From Streptomyces niger (GTDB taxonomy: Bacteria; Actinomycetota; Actinomycetes; Streptomycetales; Streptomycetaceae), in the NCBI RefSeq assembly GCF_000718305.1, contig NZ_JOFQ01000006.1:317656-381655 (forward strand): a stretch of DNA of 64,000 nt. The letters run 5' to 3'. Under the pieces are notes generated by a model, which saw only the letters and a list, made by a program, of their open reading frames with translations, had not been told where the DNA came from and ran no database searches. Positions 26,105 through 35,989 of this stretch are shown piece after piece. Position numbers and translations under genes: made by a program. Within the stretch, counting starts at the first letter, position 1; every line of letters begins with the position of its first letter.

Positions 26105-27818
26105 ACTTTCCCGCGCCGCGTACGCCGACCTCTTCGGCCCCACGGCGGGCGACCTGGTGCGGCTGGCCGACACCGACCTGCTGATCGAGATCGTCGAGGA
26201 CCTGTCGGGCGGCCCCGGCCGCAGCGGTGACGAGGCCGTCTTCGGCGGTGGCAAGGTCATCCGCGAGTCGATGGGCCAGTCCCGGCTCTCCCGCGCGGAC
26301 GGCGCGCCGGACACCGTGATCACCGGCGTGATCGTCATCGACCACTGGGGCATCGTCAAGGCCGACGTCGGCATCCGCGACGGCCGCATCGTGGCCCTCG
26401 GCAAGGCCGGCAACCCCGACACCATGGACGGCGTCCACCCCGACCTGGTGATCGGCCCGGAGACCGAGATCATCGCCGGCCAGGGCAAGATCCTCACCGC
26501 CGGCGCCATCGACACCCACGTGCACTTCATCTGCCCCGAGCAGGCGACCGAGGCGCTGGCCTCCGGCGTCACCACCATGATCGGGGGCGGTACGGGCCCG
26601 GCCGAGGGCAGCAAGGCCACCACCATCACCCCCGGCGCCTGGCACGTCTCCCGGCTCTTCGAGGCGATGGACGCCTTCCCCGTCAACGTCGGGCTGCTCG
26701 GCAAGGGCAACACCGTGTCGGTGTCCTCCATGCGCGACCAACTGCGGGCCGGCGTGCTCGGCTTCAAGATCCACGAGGACTGGGGCGCCACCCCGGCCGT
26801 GCTCGACGCCTGCCTGAACGTCTGCGACGAGAGTGGCGCCCAGCTCGCGATCCACACCGACACCCTGAACGAGGCCGGCTTCCTCGGCGACACCATCGCC
26901 GCCATCGCCGGCCGCTCGATCCACGCCTTCCACGTCGAGGGCGCCGGCGGCGGCCACGCGCCCGACATGATCGCCATGGTGTCGGAGCCGAACGTACTGC
27001 CCGCGTCGACCAACCCGACCCGGCCGCACACCGTCAACACCGTCGAGGAGCACCTCGACATGCTGATGGTCTGCCACCACCTGAACCCCGCGGTCCCCGA
27101 GGACCTGGCCTTCGCCGAGTCCCGCATCCGCCCCTCGACCATCGCGGCCGAGGACATCCTGCACGACATGGGCGCCATCTCGATGATGTCGTCCGACGCG
27201 CAGGCGATGGGCCGCATCGGCGAGGTCGTGATGCGCACCTGGCAGACCGCGCACGTGATGAAGAAGCGCCGCGGCGCGCTGGAAGGGGACTTCGCGGCCG
27301 ACAACAACCGCGTACGGCGGTACGTCGCGAAGTACACCATCAACCCGGCGATCGCCCAGGGCATCGACCACGTCGTCGGCTCGGTCGAGGCCGGCAAGCT
27401 CGCCGACCTCGTGCTGTGGGACCCGGCGTTCTTCGGCGTCAAGCCGCGGCTGGTCATCAAGGGCGGCCAGATCGCGTACGCGCAGATCGGCGACGCCAAC
27501 GCGTCCATCCCGACCCCGCAGCCGGTCCTGCCCCGCCCGATGTTCGGCGCGATCGGCAAGGCCCCCGGCGCGAACTCGCTCAACTTCGTCTCCGAGCAGG
27601 CGGTCGAGGACGGGCTGGCCGAACGGCTCGGCGTCGCGAAGGAGCTGACCGCCATCCGCTCCACCCGCCAGGTGGGCAAGGCGGCCATGCGCAACAACGA
27701 CGCGCTGCCGAAGGTCGTGGTCGACCCCGACACCTTCACGGTGACCATCGACGACGAGGTGGTCGAGCCCGCCCCGGCGGCCGAACTGCCCATGGCGCAG
27801 AGGTACTTCCTGTTCTGA
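26097..27818 (+). CDS. ureC: Urease subunit alpha UreC
   Basis: This 573-residue catalytic subunit has the nickel ligands H141 and H143 (IDTHVHF), the carbamylated bridging Lys K224 ([10 protein letters not shown]), later His ligands ([17 protein letters not shown]) and the mobile flap Cys-His C326-H327 (MVCHHLNP). All active-site residues are present. ATG 26097 overlaps the end of ureB; the upstream in-frame start at 26073 lies inside ureB. It needs the UreFGD products for nickel insertion. Confidence 0.97.
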   Translation: MAELSRAAYADLFGPTAGDLVRLADTDLLIEIVEDLSGGPGRSGDEAVFGGGKVIRESMGQSRLSRADGAPDTVITGVIVIDHWGIVKADVGIRDGRIVALGKAGNPDTMDGVHPDLVIGPETEIIAGQGKILTAGAIDTHVHFICPEQATEALASGVTTMIGGGTGPAEGSKATTITPGAWHVSRLFEAMDAFPVNVGLLGKGNTVSVSSMRDQLRAGVLGFKIHEDWGATPAVLDACLNVCDESGAQLAIHTDTLNEAGFLGDTIAAIAGRSIHAFHVEGAGGGHAPDMIAMVSEPNVLPASTNPTRPHTVNTVEEHLDMLMVCHHLNPAVPEDLAFAESRIRPSTIAAEDILHDMGAISMMSSDAQAMGRIGEVVMRTWQTAHVMKKRRGALEGDFAADNNRVRRYVAKYTINPAIAQGIDHVVGSVEAGKLADLVLWDPAFFGVKPRLVIKGGQIAYAQIGDANASIPTPQPVLPRPMFGAIGKAPGANSLNFVSEQAVEDGLAERLGVAKELTAIRSTRQVGKAAMRNNDALPKVVVDPDTFTVTIDDEVVEPAPAAELPMAQRYFLF

Positions 27819-27863
27819 TGAGTACCACCCAGTCACCGCTGCCGAAGGGCCGGGGCCGATGAG
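27819..27863 (+). CDS. 14-codon leader ORF bridging ureC and ureF
   Basis: ATG 27819 directly follows the ureC stop (TGATG). The frame [14 protein letters not shown] ends in a TGA that overlaps the ureF ATG as ATGA. It is out of frame with ureF. Perfect coupling on both sides suggests that it is translated to carry ribosomes across the gap; the peptide itself may have no function. Confidence 0.45.
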
Positions 27864-28533
27864 CCGCGCCGCGCTGCTCGTCCTCGCCGACGGCCGCTTC
27901 CCCGCCGGCGGCCACGCGCACTCCGGCGGCGCCGAAGCGGCCGTCGCCGCGGGCCGCATCACGGACGCGGCGACGCTGGAGGCGTTCTGCCGCGGCCGGC
28001 TGCACACCGCCGGGCTGGTCGCCGCCGGACTGGCGGCGGCCGCCGCGGGCGGCTGCGACCCGCTTGCGCTGGACGATGCGGCCGACGCCCGTACGCCCGT
28101 ACCGGCGCTGCGCACCGTCGCCCGCAAGCTGGGCCGCCAGATGATGCGGGCCGCCCGCGCGACCTGGCCGTCGCCCGAGCTGGACGCGCTCGCCGCCGCC
28201 CGCCCCAAGGGCGCGCACCAGCCGGTCGTGCTCGGGCTCGCCGCGCGGTCGGCGGGCCTGGCGCCGGAGGACGCCGCGTACGCCGTGGTCTACGAGACCG
28301 TGAGCGGCCCGGCGACCGCCGTCGTCCGCCTGCTGAGCCTGGACCCGTTCGACGCCACCGCGGTGCTCGCGCGGCTCGCGTCCGACCTCGACGGGGTCGT
28401 GGCCGAGGCCGTCGCCGCCGCCGAGCACGTCCCCCGAGAGGGCATCGGCGCGCTGCCCGCCCGCTCGGCGCCGCTGCTGGACATCACCGCACAGCAGCAC
28501 GCCGCCTGGCCGGTACGGCTGTTCGCGTCCTGA
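27859..28533 (+). CDS. ureF: Urease accessory protein UreF
   Basis: This 224-residue all-helical protein has the UreF signature [20 protein letters not shown] near the N-terminus and [20 protein letters not shown] in the middle. It forms the UreDFG complex on apo-urease and gates the UreG GTPase during nickel delivery. ATG 27859 overlaps the end of the mini-ORF. Confidence 0.93.
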   Translation: MSRAALLVLADGRFPAGGHAHSGGAEAAVAAGRITDAATLEAFCRGRLHTAGLVAAGLAAAAAGGCDPLALDDAADARTPVPALRTVARKLGRQMMRAARATWPSPELDALAAARPKGAHQPVVLGLAARSAGLAPEDAAYAVVYETVSGPATAVVRLLSLDPFDATAVLARLASDLDGVVAEAVAAAEHVPREGIGALPARSAPLLDITAQQHAAWPVRLFAS

Positions 28534-28585
28534 GGGCACGCGGCGCCGCACCGCCACCACCACTTACGCACCACACGGAGTGACC

Positions 28586-29302
28586 ATGCACCTCGACCAC
28601 GATCTCGACGAGAAGTTCCCGCACCGCCACACCTACAGCGCCGCCGAGCCCCGGCGCCCCGACGGCACCCGCCGCGCCGTGCGCATCGGCCTCGGCGGGC
28701 CGGTCGGCTCCGGCAAGACCGCCACCGTCGCCGCCCTCTGCCGCGCGCTCCGTGACGAGCTGTCCATCGCCGTCGTGACGAACGACATCTACACGCGCGA
28801 GGACGCCGAGTTCCTGCTCCGCGAGGCCGTACTGCCCCCGGAGCGGATCACCGCCGTGGAGACCGGCGCCTGCCCGCACACCGCTATCCGCGACGACATC
28901 TCCGCCAACCTGGAGGCCGTGGAGGACCTGGAGGACACGCTCTCCACCGGGAAGGGCGGCCCGCTCGACCTGATCCTGGTGGAGTCCGGCGGCGACAACC
29001 TCACCGCCACCTTCTCCAAGGGCCTGGTCGACTTCCAGATCTTCGTGATCGACGTGGCCGGCGGCGACGACATCCCGCGCAAGGGCGGCCCCGGCGTCAC
29101 CACCGCCGACCTGCTCGTCATCAACAAGACCGACCTCGCCCCGTACGTCGGCTCCGACCTGGAGGGCATGGCGCGGGACGCCAAGGCGCAGCGCGGCGAA
29201 CTGCCCGTCGCCTTCACCGCGATCAAGTCCGAGAACGGCGTGGCCCCGGTCGCCGACTGGGTCCGCGAGCGCCTCGCCGAGTGGACCGCGGGCCCGGCAT
29301 GA
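28586..29302 (+). CDS. ureG: Urease accessory GTPase UreG
   Basis: This 238-residue SIMIBI GTPase has the P-loop [12 protein letters not shown], the switch block [15 protein letters not shown], the [13 protein letters not shown] nickel-binding CPH motif, ESGGDNL and VINKTDLA for guanine. A His-containing N-terminal tail ([14 protein letters not shown]) may bind nickel and partly substitute for the missing UreE. ATG 28586 has GGAG 5 nt upstream. Its TGA overlaps the ureD ATG. Confidence 0.96.
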   Translation: MHLDHDLDEKFPHRHTYSAAEPRRPDGTRRAVRIGLGGPVGSGKTATVAALCRALRDELSIAVVTNDIYTREDAEFLLREAVLPPERITAVETGACPHTAIRDDISANLEAVEDLEDTLSTGKGGPLDLILVESGGDNLTATFSKGLVDFQIFVIDVAGGDDIPRKGGPGVTTADLLVINKTDLAPYVGSDLEGMARDAKAQRGELPVAFTAIKSENGVAPVADWVRERLAEWTAGPA

Positions 29303-30135
29303 CCCTCGCGCCGCCCCCGATCGCCTCCGCCGGAACCGCGGCACCCGCCGCCGTACCGCCGGCCGCCGCCCGGCAGTTGCGCGCCACCGCCCGTATCGCC
29401 GCGGTCGCCGCGCCGTCCGGGGCCTCCCGGCTGCCGGTGCTGGACGGCGCGGGGCCGCTGGCGCTGCGCCGGCTGGCCTCGCACGACGGCGCTGCCCGGG
29501 TCTGCGTGGTCGGCGCCATGAGCGCCCCCGTGGGCGGCGACCGGCTGCGCATCGAGGCGGCGGCGGGTCCCGGCAGCGACCTGCGGGTCACCGCCGCGGC
29601 CGCGACCCTCGCGCTGCCCGGCCACCACCCGGGGACGGCCCGCTACGACGTGGCGCTGGACGTGGCCGACGGGGCCCGCCTGGACTGGCTGCCCGAGCCG
29701 CTGATCACCGCGGCCGGCAGTGACCTGATCCAGACCACCACCGTCGACCTCGCGGCCTCGGCCCGGCTGGTGCTGCGGGAGGAGCAGGTGCTCGGCCGGG
29801 CCGGCGAGGACACCGGCCGGCTCACCGCCCGGCTGACGGTGCGGCGCGCCGGCCGGGTCCTGCTGGACCAGGAGACGGCGTACGGTCCCGGGGTGCCCGG
29901 TTGGGACACGGCAGCGGTGCTCGCCGGCCACCGCGCCGTCGGCCAGCTGCTCGTCGTCGACCCGGCGTACGAGGAGGAGCCCGTACCGGTACGGGTCCTG
30001 GCGGCGCCGGACGGCGCGGGAGAGGCCGTGGTCACGCCGCTCGCCGGGCCGGCCGCTCTGGTCACCGCCGTCGCGCCGGACGCGCTGGCCGTCCGGCGGC
30101 TGCTCGATGCGGCCGCGATTCCCACGGGTTGGTGA
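29299..30135 (+). CDS. ureD: Urease accessory protein UreD
   Basis: This 278-residue protein is more divergent than its neighbours, but the UreD pattern is clear: [34 protein letters not shown], and [20 protein letters not shown]. It is the scaffold that docks UreFG on apo-urease. It overlaps ureG by 4 nt. It ends the operon; no ureE follows, which is usual for Streptomyces. Confidence 0.88.
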   Translation: MTLAPPPIASAGTAAPAAVPPAAARQLRATARIAAVAAPSGASRLPVLDGAGPLALRRLASHDGAARVCVVGAMSAPVGGDRLRIEAAAGPGSDLRVTAAAATLALPGHHPGTARYDVALDVADGARLDWLPEPLITAAGSDLIQTTTVDLAASARLVLREEQVLGRAGEDTGRLTARLTVRRAGRVLLDQETAYGPGVPGWDTAAVLAGHRAVGQLLVVDPAYEEEPVPVRVLAAPDGAGEAVVTPLAGPAALVTAVAPDALAVRRLLDAAAIPTGW

Positions 30136-30208
30136 AGACGCGAATCCTACGGGTTGGTAAAGAATAGGCCGTCCGGTCTTTTCATCGGACGGATGTACGA
30201 GACAGGAT

Positions 30209-30261
30209 CCCCCTGCAGCTCTGTGATCATCGCCGCCACAAGTGGCGCACCATGCAGGGGG
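30209..30261 (+). promoter_or_regulatory. Leader hairpin pairing the RBS of the downstream peptidase
   Basis: CCCCCTGCA (30209-30217) pairs perfectly with TGCAGGGGG (30253-30261), enclosing a second 6-bp stem (30234-30239/30242-30247). The right arm contains the GGGGG ribosome binding site of the GTG start at 30271. The fold would hide the RBS, so translation may be regulated. A separate 7-bp hairpin CCGTCCG/CGGACGG just upstream probably ends the urease operon. Confidence 0.5.
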
Positions 30262-30270
30262 AACAACCAC

Positions 30271-31851
30271 GTGAGACGTACAGCAGCGCTCGGCGCCGCC
30301 GGCAGCCTGGTCGCCGGCGCGCTCATAGCCGGCGCCATCGCCGCCACGCCCGCCAGCGCGGGCGTGCAGCACCAGAAGGGCTCCGCCGAGGACCGTGGCG
30401 TCAAAATCGCCGCGGCGCGCGCCGCCAAGGCGGGTATCGACTGGCAGACCTGTCCCAAGGACTGGGGGCTGAACGCCCCGATCCAGTGCGGGTTCGTGAC
30501 CGTCCCGGTCGACTACGCCAAGCCCGACGGCAAGAAGATCAAGATTGCGGTGGACCGGGCCGAGAGCACCGGCACCAAGGACGAGCGCCAGGGCTCCCTG
30601 GTCTACAATCCCGGCGGCCCCGGCGGCTCGGGCCTCCGCTTCCCGACCCGGGTGACGACCAAGAACCCGATCTACGCCAAGATGGCCAAGGCCTACGACT
30701 TCGTCGGCTTCGACCCGCGCGGCGTGGGCCACTCGGCCCCGATCTCCTGCGCGGACCCGCAGGAGTTCGTCAAGGCGCCCAAGGCCGACCCGGTGCCGGA
30801 CAGCGAGGCCGACAAGCGCGCCCAGCGCAAGCTCGCCGCGGAGTACGCCGAGGGCTGCAAGGAGCGCAGCGGCGACCTGCTCAAGTCCCTGACGACGCCC
30901 AACACCGTGCGTGACCTGGACGTCATCCGCGCGGCCACGGGCGACAAGAAGCTCAACTACCTCGGCGTCTCCTACGGCACCTACATCGGCGCCGTCTACG
31001 CCACGCTCTTCCCCGACCACGTGCGCCGGATGCTCGTCGACTCGGTCGTGAACCCCTCGCGCGAGAAGGTCTGGTACGAGGCCAACCTCGACCAGGACAT
31101 CGCCTTCGAGACCCGCTGGGGCGACTGGAAGAAGTGGGTCGCGAAGAACGACGCGACGTACCACATCGGCGACACCCCCGAGAAGGTCCAGGCGCAGTGG
31201 GAGAAGCTGCGCGCGGCCGCGAAGAAGGCCCCGCTCGGCGGCCAGGTCGGCCCGGCCGAACTCACCGGCTTCTTCCAGAACGCGCCGTACTACGACTCCA
31301 TGTGGGCCCCCGTCGCCAAGGCGTGGAGCGCGTACGTCGCGGGCAACGAGCAGCCGCTGATCGACAACGCCGCGCCCGACATGAGCGACAAGGCCGGCAA
31401 CATCTCCTCGGAGAACAGCAACGCGGTCTACACGGCCGTGGAGTGCAACGACGCCAAGTGGCCCACCAGCTGGCAGCGTTGGGACCGCGACAACACCCGC
31501 ATCCACCGGCAGGCCCCGTTCATGACGTGGTCCAACGCCTGGATGAACCTGCCCTGCGCCACGTGGCCCGAGAAGCAGCAGACCCCGGTGAACGTCAAGA
31601 CCGGTAAGGGCCTGCCCAGCGTGCTCATCGTGCAGAGCACCCGGGACGCCGCGACGCCGTACGGCGGCGCCGTCGAGCTGCACGAGCGACTGGCCGGCTC
31701 GCGCCTGATCACCGAGAAGGACGCCGGTTCGCACGGCGTCACCGGCCAGGTCAACCCCTGCATCAACGACCGCGTCGACGCGTACTTCGTGCACGGCAGG
31801 ACCGATGCCAAGGACGTGACCTGCGCACCGCACGCCACGCCCAAGCCGTGA
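30271..31851 (+). CDS. Secreted tripeptidyl-aminopeptidase-type alpha/beta hydrolase (S33/TAP)
   Basis: About 526 residues with a signal peptide (first 32, ending TPASAG) and an alpha/beta-hydrolase domain with nucleophile motif GVSYGTYIGAVY. Oxyanion strand LVYNPGGPGGSG and VGFDPRGVGHS are present. A C-terminal TAP-like domain has VLIVQSTRDAATPYGGA (Asp) and DAGSHGV (His). The enzyme should release N-terminal tripeptides outside the cell, as the S. lividans Tap/Slp proteins do. GTG 30271 is chosen by RBS and signal peptide. Confidence 0.9.
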   Translation: MRRTAALGAAGSLVAGALIAGAIAATPASAGVQHQKGSAEDRGVKIAAARAAKAGIDWQTCPKDWGLNAPIQCGFVTVPVDYAKPDGKKIKIAVDRAESTGTKDERQGSLVYNPGGPGGSGLRFPTRVTTKNPIYAKMAKAYDFVGFDPRGVGHSAPISCADPQEFVKAPKADPVPDSEADKRAQRKLAAEYAEGCKERSGDLLKSLTTPNTVRDLDVIRAATGDKKLNYLGVSYGTYIGAVYATLFPDHVRRMLVDSVVNPSREKVWYEANLDQDIAFETRWGDWKKWVAKNDATYHIGDTPEKVQAQWEKLRAAAKKAPLGGQVGPAELTGFFQNAPYYDSMWAPVAKAWSAYVAGNEQPLIDNAAPDMSDKAGNISSENSNAVYTAVECNDAKWPTSWQRWDRDNTRIHRQAPFMTWSNAWMNLPCATWPEKQQTPVNVKTGKGLPSVLIVQSTRDAATPYGGAVELHERLAGSRLITEKDAGSHGVTGQVNPCINDRVDAYFVHGRTDAKDVTCAPHATPKP

Positions 31852-31882
31852 CCGACGGCCGGCACCACTGAGGAGGCGGGGC

Positions 31883-31901
31883 GCCCGGGATCATCCCGGG
31901 C
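31883..31901. terminator. Hairpin GCCCGGGAT/ATCCCGGGC
   Basis: A 9-bp perfect palindrome with a single centre base lies 32 bp after the peptidase stop, at the exact point where homology of the convergent plsC remnant ends. It probably terminates the peptidase transcript. Confidence 0.7.
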
Positions 31902-32405
31902 GATGGCGCGCGGCAGCCGCCGCCCGGCCGGCTGCGCCTCGAACGTGCCGATCACCGCGCACGGCACCACCGGCACCCCCGCCTCCAGCGCCATCGCGGC
32001 GACGCCGGTACGGCCCTTGTAGAGCCGCCCGTCGTGCGAGCGGGTGCCCTCCGGATAGATACCCAACAGCCGCCCCTTGCGGAGCACGTTGACCCCCGAA
32101 CGGATCGCGGCCCGCGACGCCTTCCCGCCGGACCGGTCCACCGGGATCTGCCCGACGCCCCGGAAGAACGCCGCGGTCAGCCGACCCTTGAGGCCGGGTC
32201 CGGTGAAATACTCGGACTTGGCCAGAAACGTGACCCTGCGCGGCACGATCGCGGGCATCACGAAGTGATCGGCGAAGGACAGATGGTTGCCGGCGATGAT
32301 CGCCGCGCCCTCTTCAGGTATGTGCTCCAGCCCCTCCACCCTGGGCCGGAAGACCACCCGCAACAGCGGTCCCAGGAAGACGTACTTGAGCACCTGGTAG
32401 AACAC
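31902..32405 (-). pseudogene. 1-acyl-glycerol-3-phosphate acyltransferase (PlsC) gene truncated at 3' end
   Basis: From GTG 32405 (GGGAGGG RBS) about 167 codons match PlsC: FYQVLKYVFLGPLLRVVFRP, the catalytic HX4D in AGNHLSFADHF, FRGVGQIPVDRSGG, and the acceptor motif GIYPEGTRSHDG. Homology ends at RLPRAIAR and the last 50-60 residues are missing. The frame stays open to 31428, running antisense through the peptidase gene, so a long nonsense tail would be made. The sequence abuts the terminator hairpin, indicating a deletion. Confidence 0.75.
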
Positions 32406-32574
32406 GCTCTTGTCCCTCCCTCTGCCGACCACGGTGAACACCAGTGTTTCCGCAGGTCAGCTGTGTTGTGAGGGTCAGAAGTGTAAGCGCGTGGCCGGGT
32501 AGCTGTAACCACGTACAACCGGCCGGATACCGGATCGGTGCGGCGGGCCCGTGCCGGGGCCTGCGCGTGCCTGC

Positions 32575-33165
32575 TCACGGGCGTACGGACCGCCAGATGC
32601 GGTCGGGGAGGGCGCGGGCGGCCTCGTCCAGGTCGACGTCCCCGACGGAGAGCCAGCGGCGGGCGACGCCGATGACGGGGCCGAGGAGCAGGGACTCCAG
32701 CAACGGGCCGGGCAGCGGGGCGAGCTCACCGGCGGCGGTGCGGGCCTGGATCCAGCCGGCGATCGGCGACAGCCGGGCCTCCTGCGCGGCGCGGATCTGC
32801 GGGGCGTGCTCCATGCCGTAGCGGTCGGCGGTGGCGGAGTGCACGAGCCGCGCCGCGTCCGGATGCTCCCGCAGGAAGTCCAGGTAGGCCCGGACGACGG
32901 CACGGATGCCCGTGCGGGCGGTACGGGTCCGCTGCAGGGCCCCGGACAGCCGGTCGAGCAACCGGCTCAGCCAGCGCAGCGTGAGCGCGGTGACGAGCCC
33001 GTCGATGCTCCCGAAGTGGTGGTACAGGCTGCCCGGACTGACGCCGCTGGCCTTGGTGACCGCGCTGACGGTGAGCCCCGGTTCGCCCGAGGTCGCGTAC
33101 ACCCCGAGAGCGGCGTCCAGCACCTGCTCGACGGTGGCCTCGCCACGCTGCTGCTTGGGGCTCAT
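32575..33165 (-). CDS. TetR-family transcriptional regulator
   Basis: About 196 residues. The N-terminal HTH (residues 8-55: VEQVLDAALGVYATSGEPGL, VSPGSLYHHFGSIDGLV) is typical TetR; the rest is a helical ligand domain. ATG 33165 with a GAGGACGG RBS is preferred to the open frame from 33234. It lies upstream of, and divergent from, the catalase gene with a 495-bp gap. Ligand and targets unknown. Confidence 0.9.
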   Translation of the reverse strand: MSPKQQRGEATVEQVLDAALGVYATSGEPGLTVSAVTKASGVSPGSLYHHFGSIDGLVTALTLRWLSRLLDRLSGALQRTRTARTGIRAVVRAYLDFLREHPDAARLVHSATADRYGMEHAPQIRAAQEARLSPIAGWIQARTAAGELAPLPGPLLESLLLGPVIGVARRWLSVGDVDLDEAARALPDRIWRSVRP

Positions 33166-33660
33166 CGGGCGACCGTCCTCGGAAGTCGTACGGGGCGGTG
33201 TCCTCACGGGCCCGCTGCGGGGAGCATAGAGCACCCGGTTTTCCGGAAGCTGTTTCTAGAAAACTCTTCCAAACTCTTCCGAACTCTTCCGAACTCTTCC
33301 AAGTTTCCCGCTCGGTCCCGCACACTGAAGCCCGTGTCCGGACCGGGTCCGTCCGCTCGGGGGAGGCGGACGGCCCCGGTCCCGACCCTGCCGCGAGGCG
33401 ACTCCCCCCGAGCCACCGGGGACGACGGAACAGACGCACGGGGAAGGGGAGCCCGCGGCCACCAGCGCAAGCTGCCGCCGCCGGGGACGCCGGCCTAGCC
33501 GCCCTGTTCCTGAGGTTCGGCCGCCGCCCGGCCGAACGGATGCGGACCACATGGGTGAGTTTCTGTGCCAATGCCGCCCGAATGGGTACCCCTGTTCTCC
33601 CGAGCGCTGTCCTTACGGCGCGGACCGAGCGTCTTCGAGTGCTGAAGGAAACCGAGAGCA
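33166..33660. other. 495-bp divergent gap containing a 10-bp tandem repeat
   Basis: No gene is supported here. The gap separates the TetR and catalase genes and contains the array at 33261-33300. The remaining DNA is GC-rich promoter sequence; no catalase regulator box was recognised. Confidence 0.4.
33261..33300. repeat. 10-bp tandem repeat (R)AACTCTTCC x4
   Basis: Four consecutive 10-bp units (aaactcttcc, aaactcttcc, gaactcttcc, gaactcttcc) are followed by a degenerate half unit. The period is near one helical turn, so a bound protein would see all copies on one DNA face. The AT content contrasts with the surroundings. Confidence 0.85.
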
Positions 33661-35319
33661 GTGACAGACGTAGCAAGCCAGGGACCGGCCCCCGGCGACG
33701 ACCGCCCCGTGCTCACCAACCGCCAGGGCCACCCGGTCTACGACAACCAGAACCAGCGGACGGTCGGCGCACGCGGGCCCGCCACCCTGGAGAACTACCA
33801 GTTCCTGGAGAAGATCAGCCACTTCGACCGCGAGCGCATCCCGGAGCGCGTCGTACACGCCCGCGGCGTGACGGCCTACGGCTACTTCGAGAGCTACGGG
33901 AAGTGGGGCGAGGAGCCGATCGGCCGCTACACCCGGGCCAAGCTGTTCCAGGAGGCGGGCAAGCGCACCGACGTGGCCGTGCGGTTCTCCACCGTCATCG
34001 GCGGCCGGGACTCCTCCGAGACCGCCCGTGACCCGCGCGGCTTCGCCGTGAAGTTCTACACCGAGGACGGCAACTGGGACCTGGTCGGCAACAACCTGGG
34101 CGTCTTCTTCATCCGGGACGCGATCAAGTTCCCCGACGTCATCCACGCGCTCAAGCCCGACCCGGTCTCGCACGAGCAGAAGCCGGCCCGGATCTTCGAC
34201 TTCATGTCGCAGACCCCGGAGTCGATGCACATGCTCGTCAACCTCTTCAGCCCCCGCGGCATCCCCTCCGACTACCGCCACATGCAGGGCTTCGGCGTCA
34301 ACACCTACAAGTGGGTGAACGAGGAGGGCAAGACCGTCCTGGTCAAGTACCACTGGCTGCCCACGGTGGGCGTGCGCAGCATGACCGAGGAGGACGCGGC
34401 CAACGTGCAGGCCGGGGAGCTCGGCCACGCCACCAAGGACCTGTACGAGGCGGTGGGGCGCGGCGACTACCCCGAGTGGGAGCTGGTCGTCCAGATGATG
34501 GACGACCACGACCACTCCGAGCTGGACTTCGACCCGCTGGACGACACCAAGACCTGGCCGGAGCAGGACTTCCCGCCCCAGCCCGTCGGCCGGATGGTGC
34601 TGGACCGCATGCCGGACAACTACTTCGCCGAGAACGAGCAGATCTCCTTCGGCACCGGCGTCCTCGTCGACGGGCTGGACTTCTCCGACGACAAGATGCT
34701 CGTCGGGCGGACCTTCTCCTACAGCGACACCCAGCGCTACCGGGTCGGCCCCAACTACCTCCAGCTCCCCGTCAACCGGGCCAAGAACGCCACCGTCCGC
34801 ACCAATCAGCGCGACGGCCTCATGGCGTACGACCAGGACCAGCACGGCGGCAACCCGGAGGTCAACTACGAGCCGTCGATCACCGGTGGGCTGCACGAGG
34901 CCCAGTACCCCACCCACGACGAGCAGGGCCCGGAGATCCGCGGCCGCCTCACCCGCAAGCGGATCCCGCGCACCAACGACTACCTCCAGGCCGGTCAGCG
35001 GTACTGCCTCATGGAGGACTGGGAGCGCGACGACCTGGTGAAGAACTTCATCGACCTGATCTCCCAGGCCGACCGCGCCGTCCAGGAGCGGATGGTGTGG
35101 CACTTCCTGCTGGTCGAGAACGACCTCGGCCTCCGGGTCGGCAAGGGCCTGGGCATCGGCCCGCAGGACGTCGCCCACCTGAAGCCGCTGGCGAGCCAGG
35201 ACCTGACGGAGGAGGACCGCAAGCGGCTGTCGAACCTCGGCGACAACCCGCCGCGGGACGTCTCCGGCCTCACCATGACGCACTGCGTCCCCAACGAGCG
35301 GCATGTCGTCACGCGCTGA
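33661..35319 (+). CDS. katA: Monofunctional heme catalase (clade with long C-terminus)
   Basis: This 552-residue protein has the catalytic His H66 ([12 protein letters not shown]), distal Asn in [14 protein letters not shown], and the proximal Tyr heme ligand region [25 protein letters not shown]-binding-type residues are also plausible. It dismutates H2O2 in the cytoplasm. It starts at GTG 33661 (MTDVASQGP) with a GAAGGAAAC RBS. The symbol is by family; the exact paralogue is uncertain. Confidence 0.95.
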   Translation: MTDVASQGPAPGDDRPVLTNRQGHPVYDNQNQRTVGARGPATLENYQFLEKISHFDRERIPERVVHARGVTAYGYFESYGKWGEEPIGRYTRAKLFQEAGKRTDVAVRFSTVIGGRDSSETARDPRGFAVKFYTEDGNWDLVGNNLGVFFIRDAIKFPDVIHALKPDPVSHEQKPARIFDFMSQTPESMHMLVNLFSPRGIPSDYRHMQGFGVNTYKWVNEEGKTVLVKYHWLPTVGVRSMTEEDAANVQAGELGHATKDLYEAVGRGDYPEWELVVQMMDDHDHSELDFDPLDDTKTWPEQDFPPQPVGRMVLDRMPDNYFAENEQISFGTGVLVDGLDFSDDKMLVGRTFSYSDTQRYRVGPNYLQLPVNRAKNATVRTNQRDGLMAYDQDQHGGNPEVNYEPSITGGLHEAQYPTHDEQGPEIRGRLTRKRIPRTNDYLQAGQRYCLMEDWERDDLVKNFIDLISQADRAVQERMVWHFLLVENDLGLRVGKGLGIGPQDVAHLKPLASQDLTEEDRKRLSNLGDNPPRDVSGLTMTHCVPNERHVVTR

Positions 35320-35332
35320 CGGGCACCGGCAC

Positions 35333-35641
35333 ATGGCGCAGGCGAAGCGGTACGCGGTGGCGGCATCCGGGAGCTGGGTGGACGAGGAGGAGGGCCGGCG
35401 CCGGCTGCCGGCGGGCGAGGCGCACGCCTGGGAACAGGGCCGCAACGAAACCGTGTGCGGCCTCTCCCTCAGCCGCTCCCAACTGGCCCGGTTCCCCGGC
35501 GTCGGGTGGCCCGACATCCTCCCCGAATCCGGCGGAGCCGCCGACCGCGTCCAGCGGGTGTGCCCGCGCTGCGCGTCCGTCGCCGGCCGCCGCGGCGGCG
35601 ACGGCCGCCCCCGCTGGCACCGCACCGATCCACGGCCGTGA
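35333..35641 (+). CDS. Small conserved hypothetical protein with Cys pairs
   Basis: About 102 residues: AKRYAVAASGSWVDEEEGRR, GEAHAWEQGRNETVCGLSLS, FPGVGWPDILPE, VQRVCPRCASV. I have seen this pattern in other Streptomyces small proteins of unknown function. One Cys in VCGLSLS and the CPRC pair, with a nearby His, could bind zinc. It follows katA by 13 nt and may be in its operon. ATG 35333. Confidence 0.65.
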   Translation: MAQAKRYAVAASGSWVDEEEGRRRLPAGEAHAWEQGRNETVCGLSLSRSQLARFPGVGWPDILPESGGAADRVQRVCPRCASVAGRRGGDGRPRWHRTDPRP

Positions 35642-35865
35642 CGGGCCGGCACGCGGGCGGACCACTGCGGCGCCTGCTGCCGCCGGTGATGGGCAGCAGG
35701 CTGGAGTTCGGGCCCCTCGGCGGCGAGTGCCGGCTGCGGCTGTACCTCTCGGGCGACACCCTCCTCTTCGACGGCCTCGACGAGATCGGCCACCGCTACC
35801 CCGACACCGACCTGGCCGTCCTGCAGCTGGGCGGCACCCGCCTGCCGGACGGCGACCCTCACGGT
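35638..35865 (+). pseudogene. Metallo-beta-lactamase-fold hydrolase fragment (middle part)
   Basis: About 75 codons carry [40 protein letters not shown] and HRYPDTDLAVLQLGGTRL, the central strand with the Asp metal ligand and the following helix of MBL-fold hydrolases. The HxHxDH N-terminal metal site and the C-terminus are absent. GTG 35638 overlaps the previous stop but is probably not the native start. Confidence 0.65.
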
Positions 35866-35989
35866 CGGCGCGGCACGGGTCACCGTCTCCGGCTGACGGG
35901 GCATCGGCGCGGCGCCAGCAGACATCCCGCCTCCCGTATCGTGGTCGCGATTCGGTTCACGTGCCGCCACGTTCACCGGGAGAATCACC

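Noticed and set aside
25473..30135. ureE gene
   Set aside because: All six gene slots are accounted for (A, B, C, F, G, D) and no UreE-like frame is present; absence is usual in Streptomyces.
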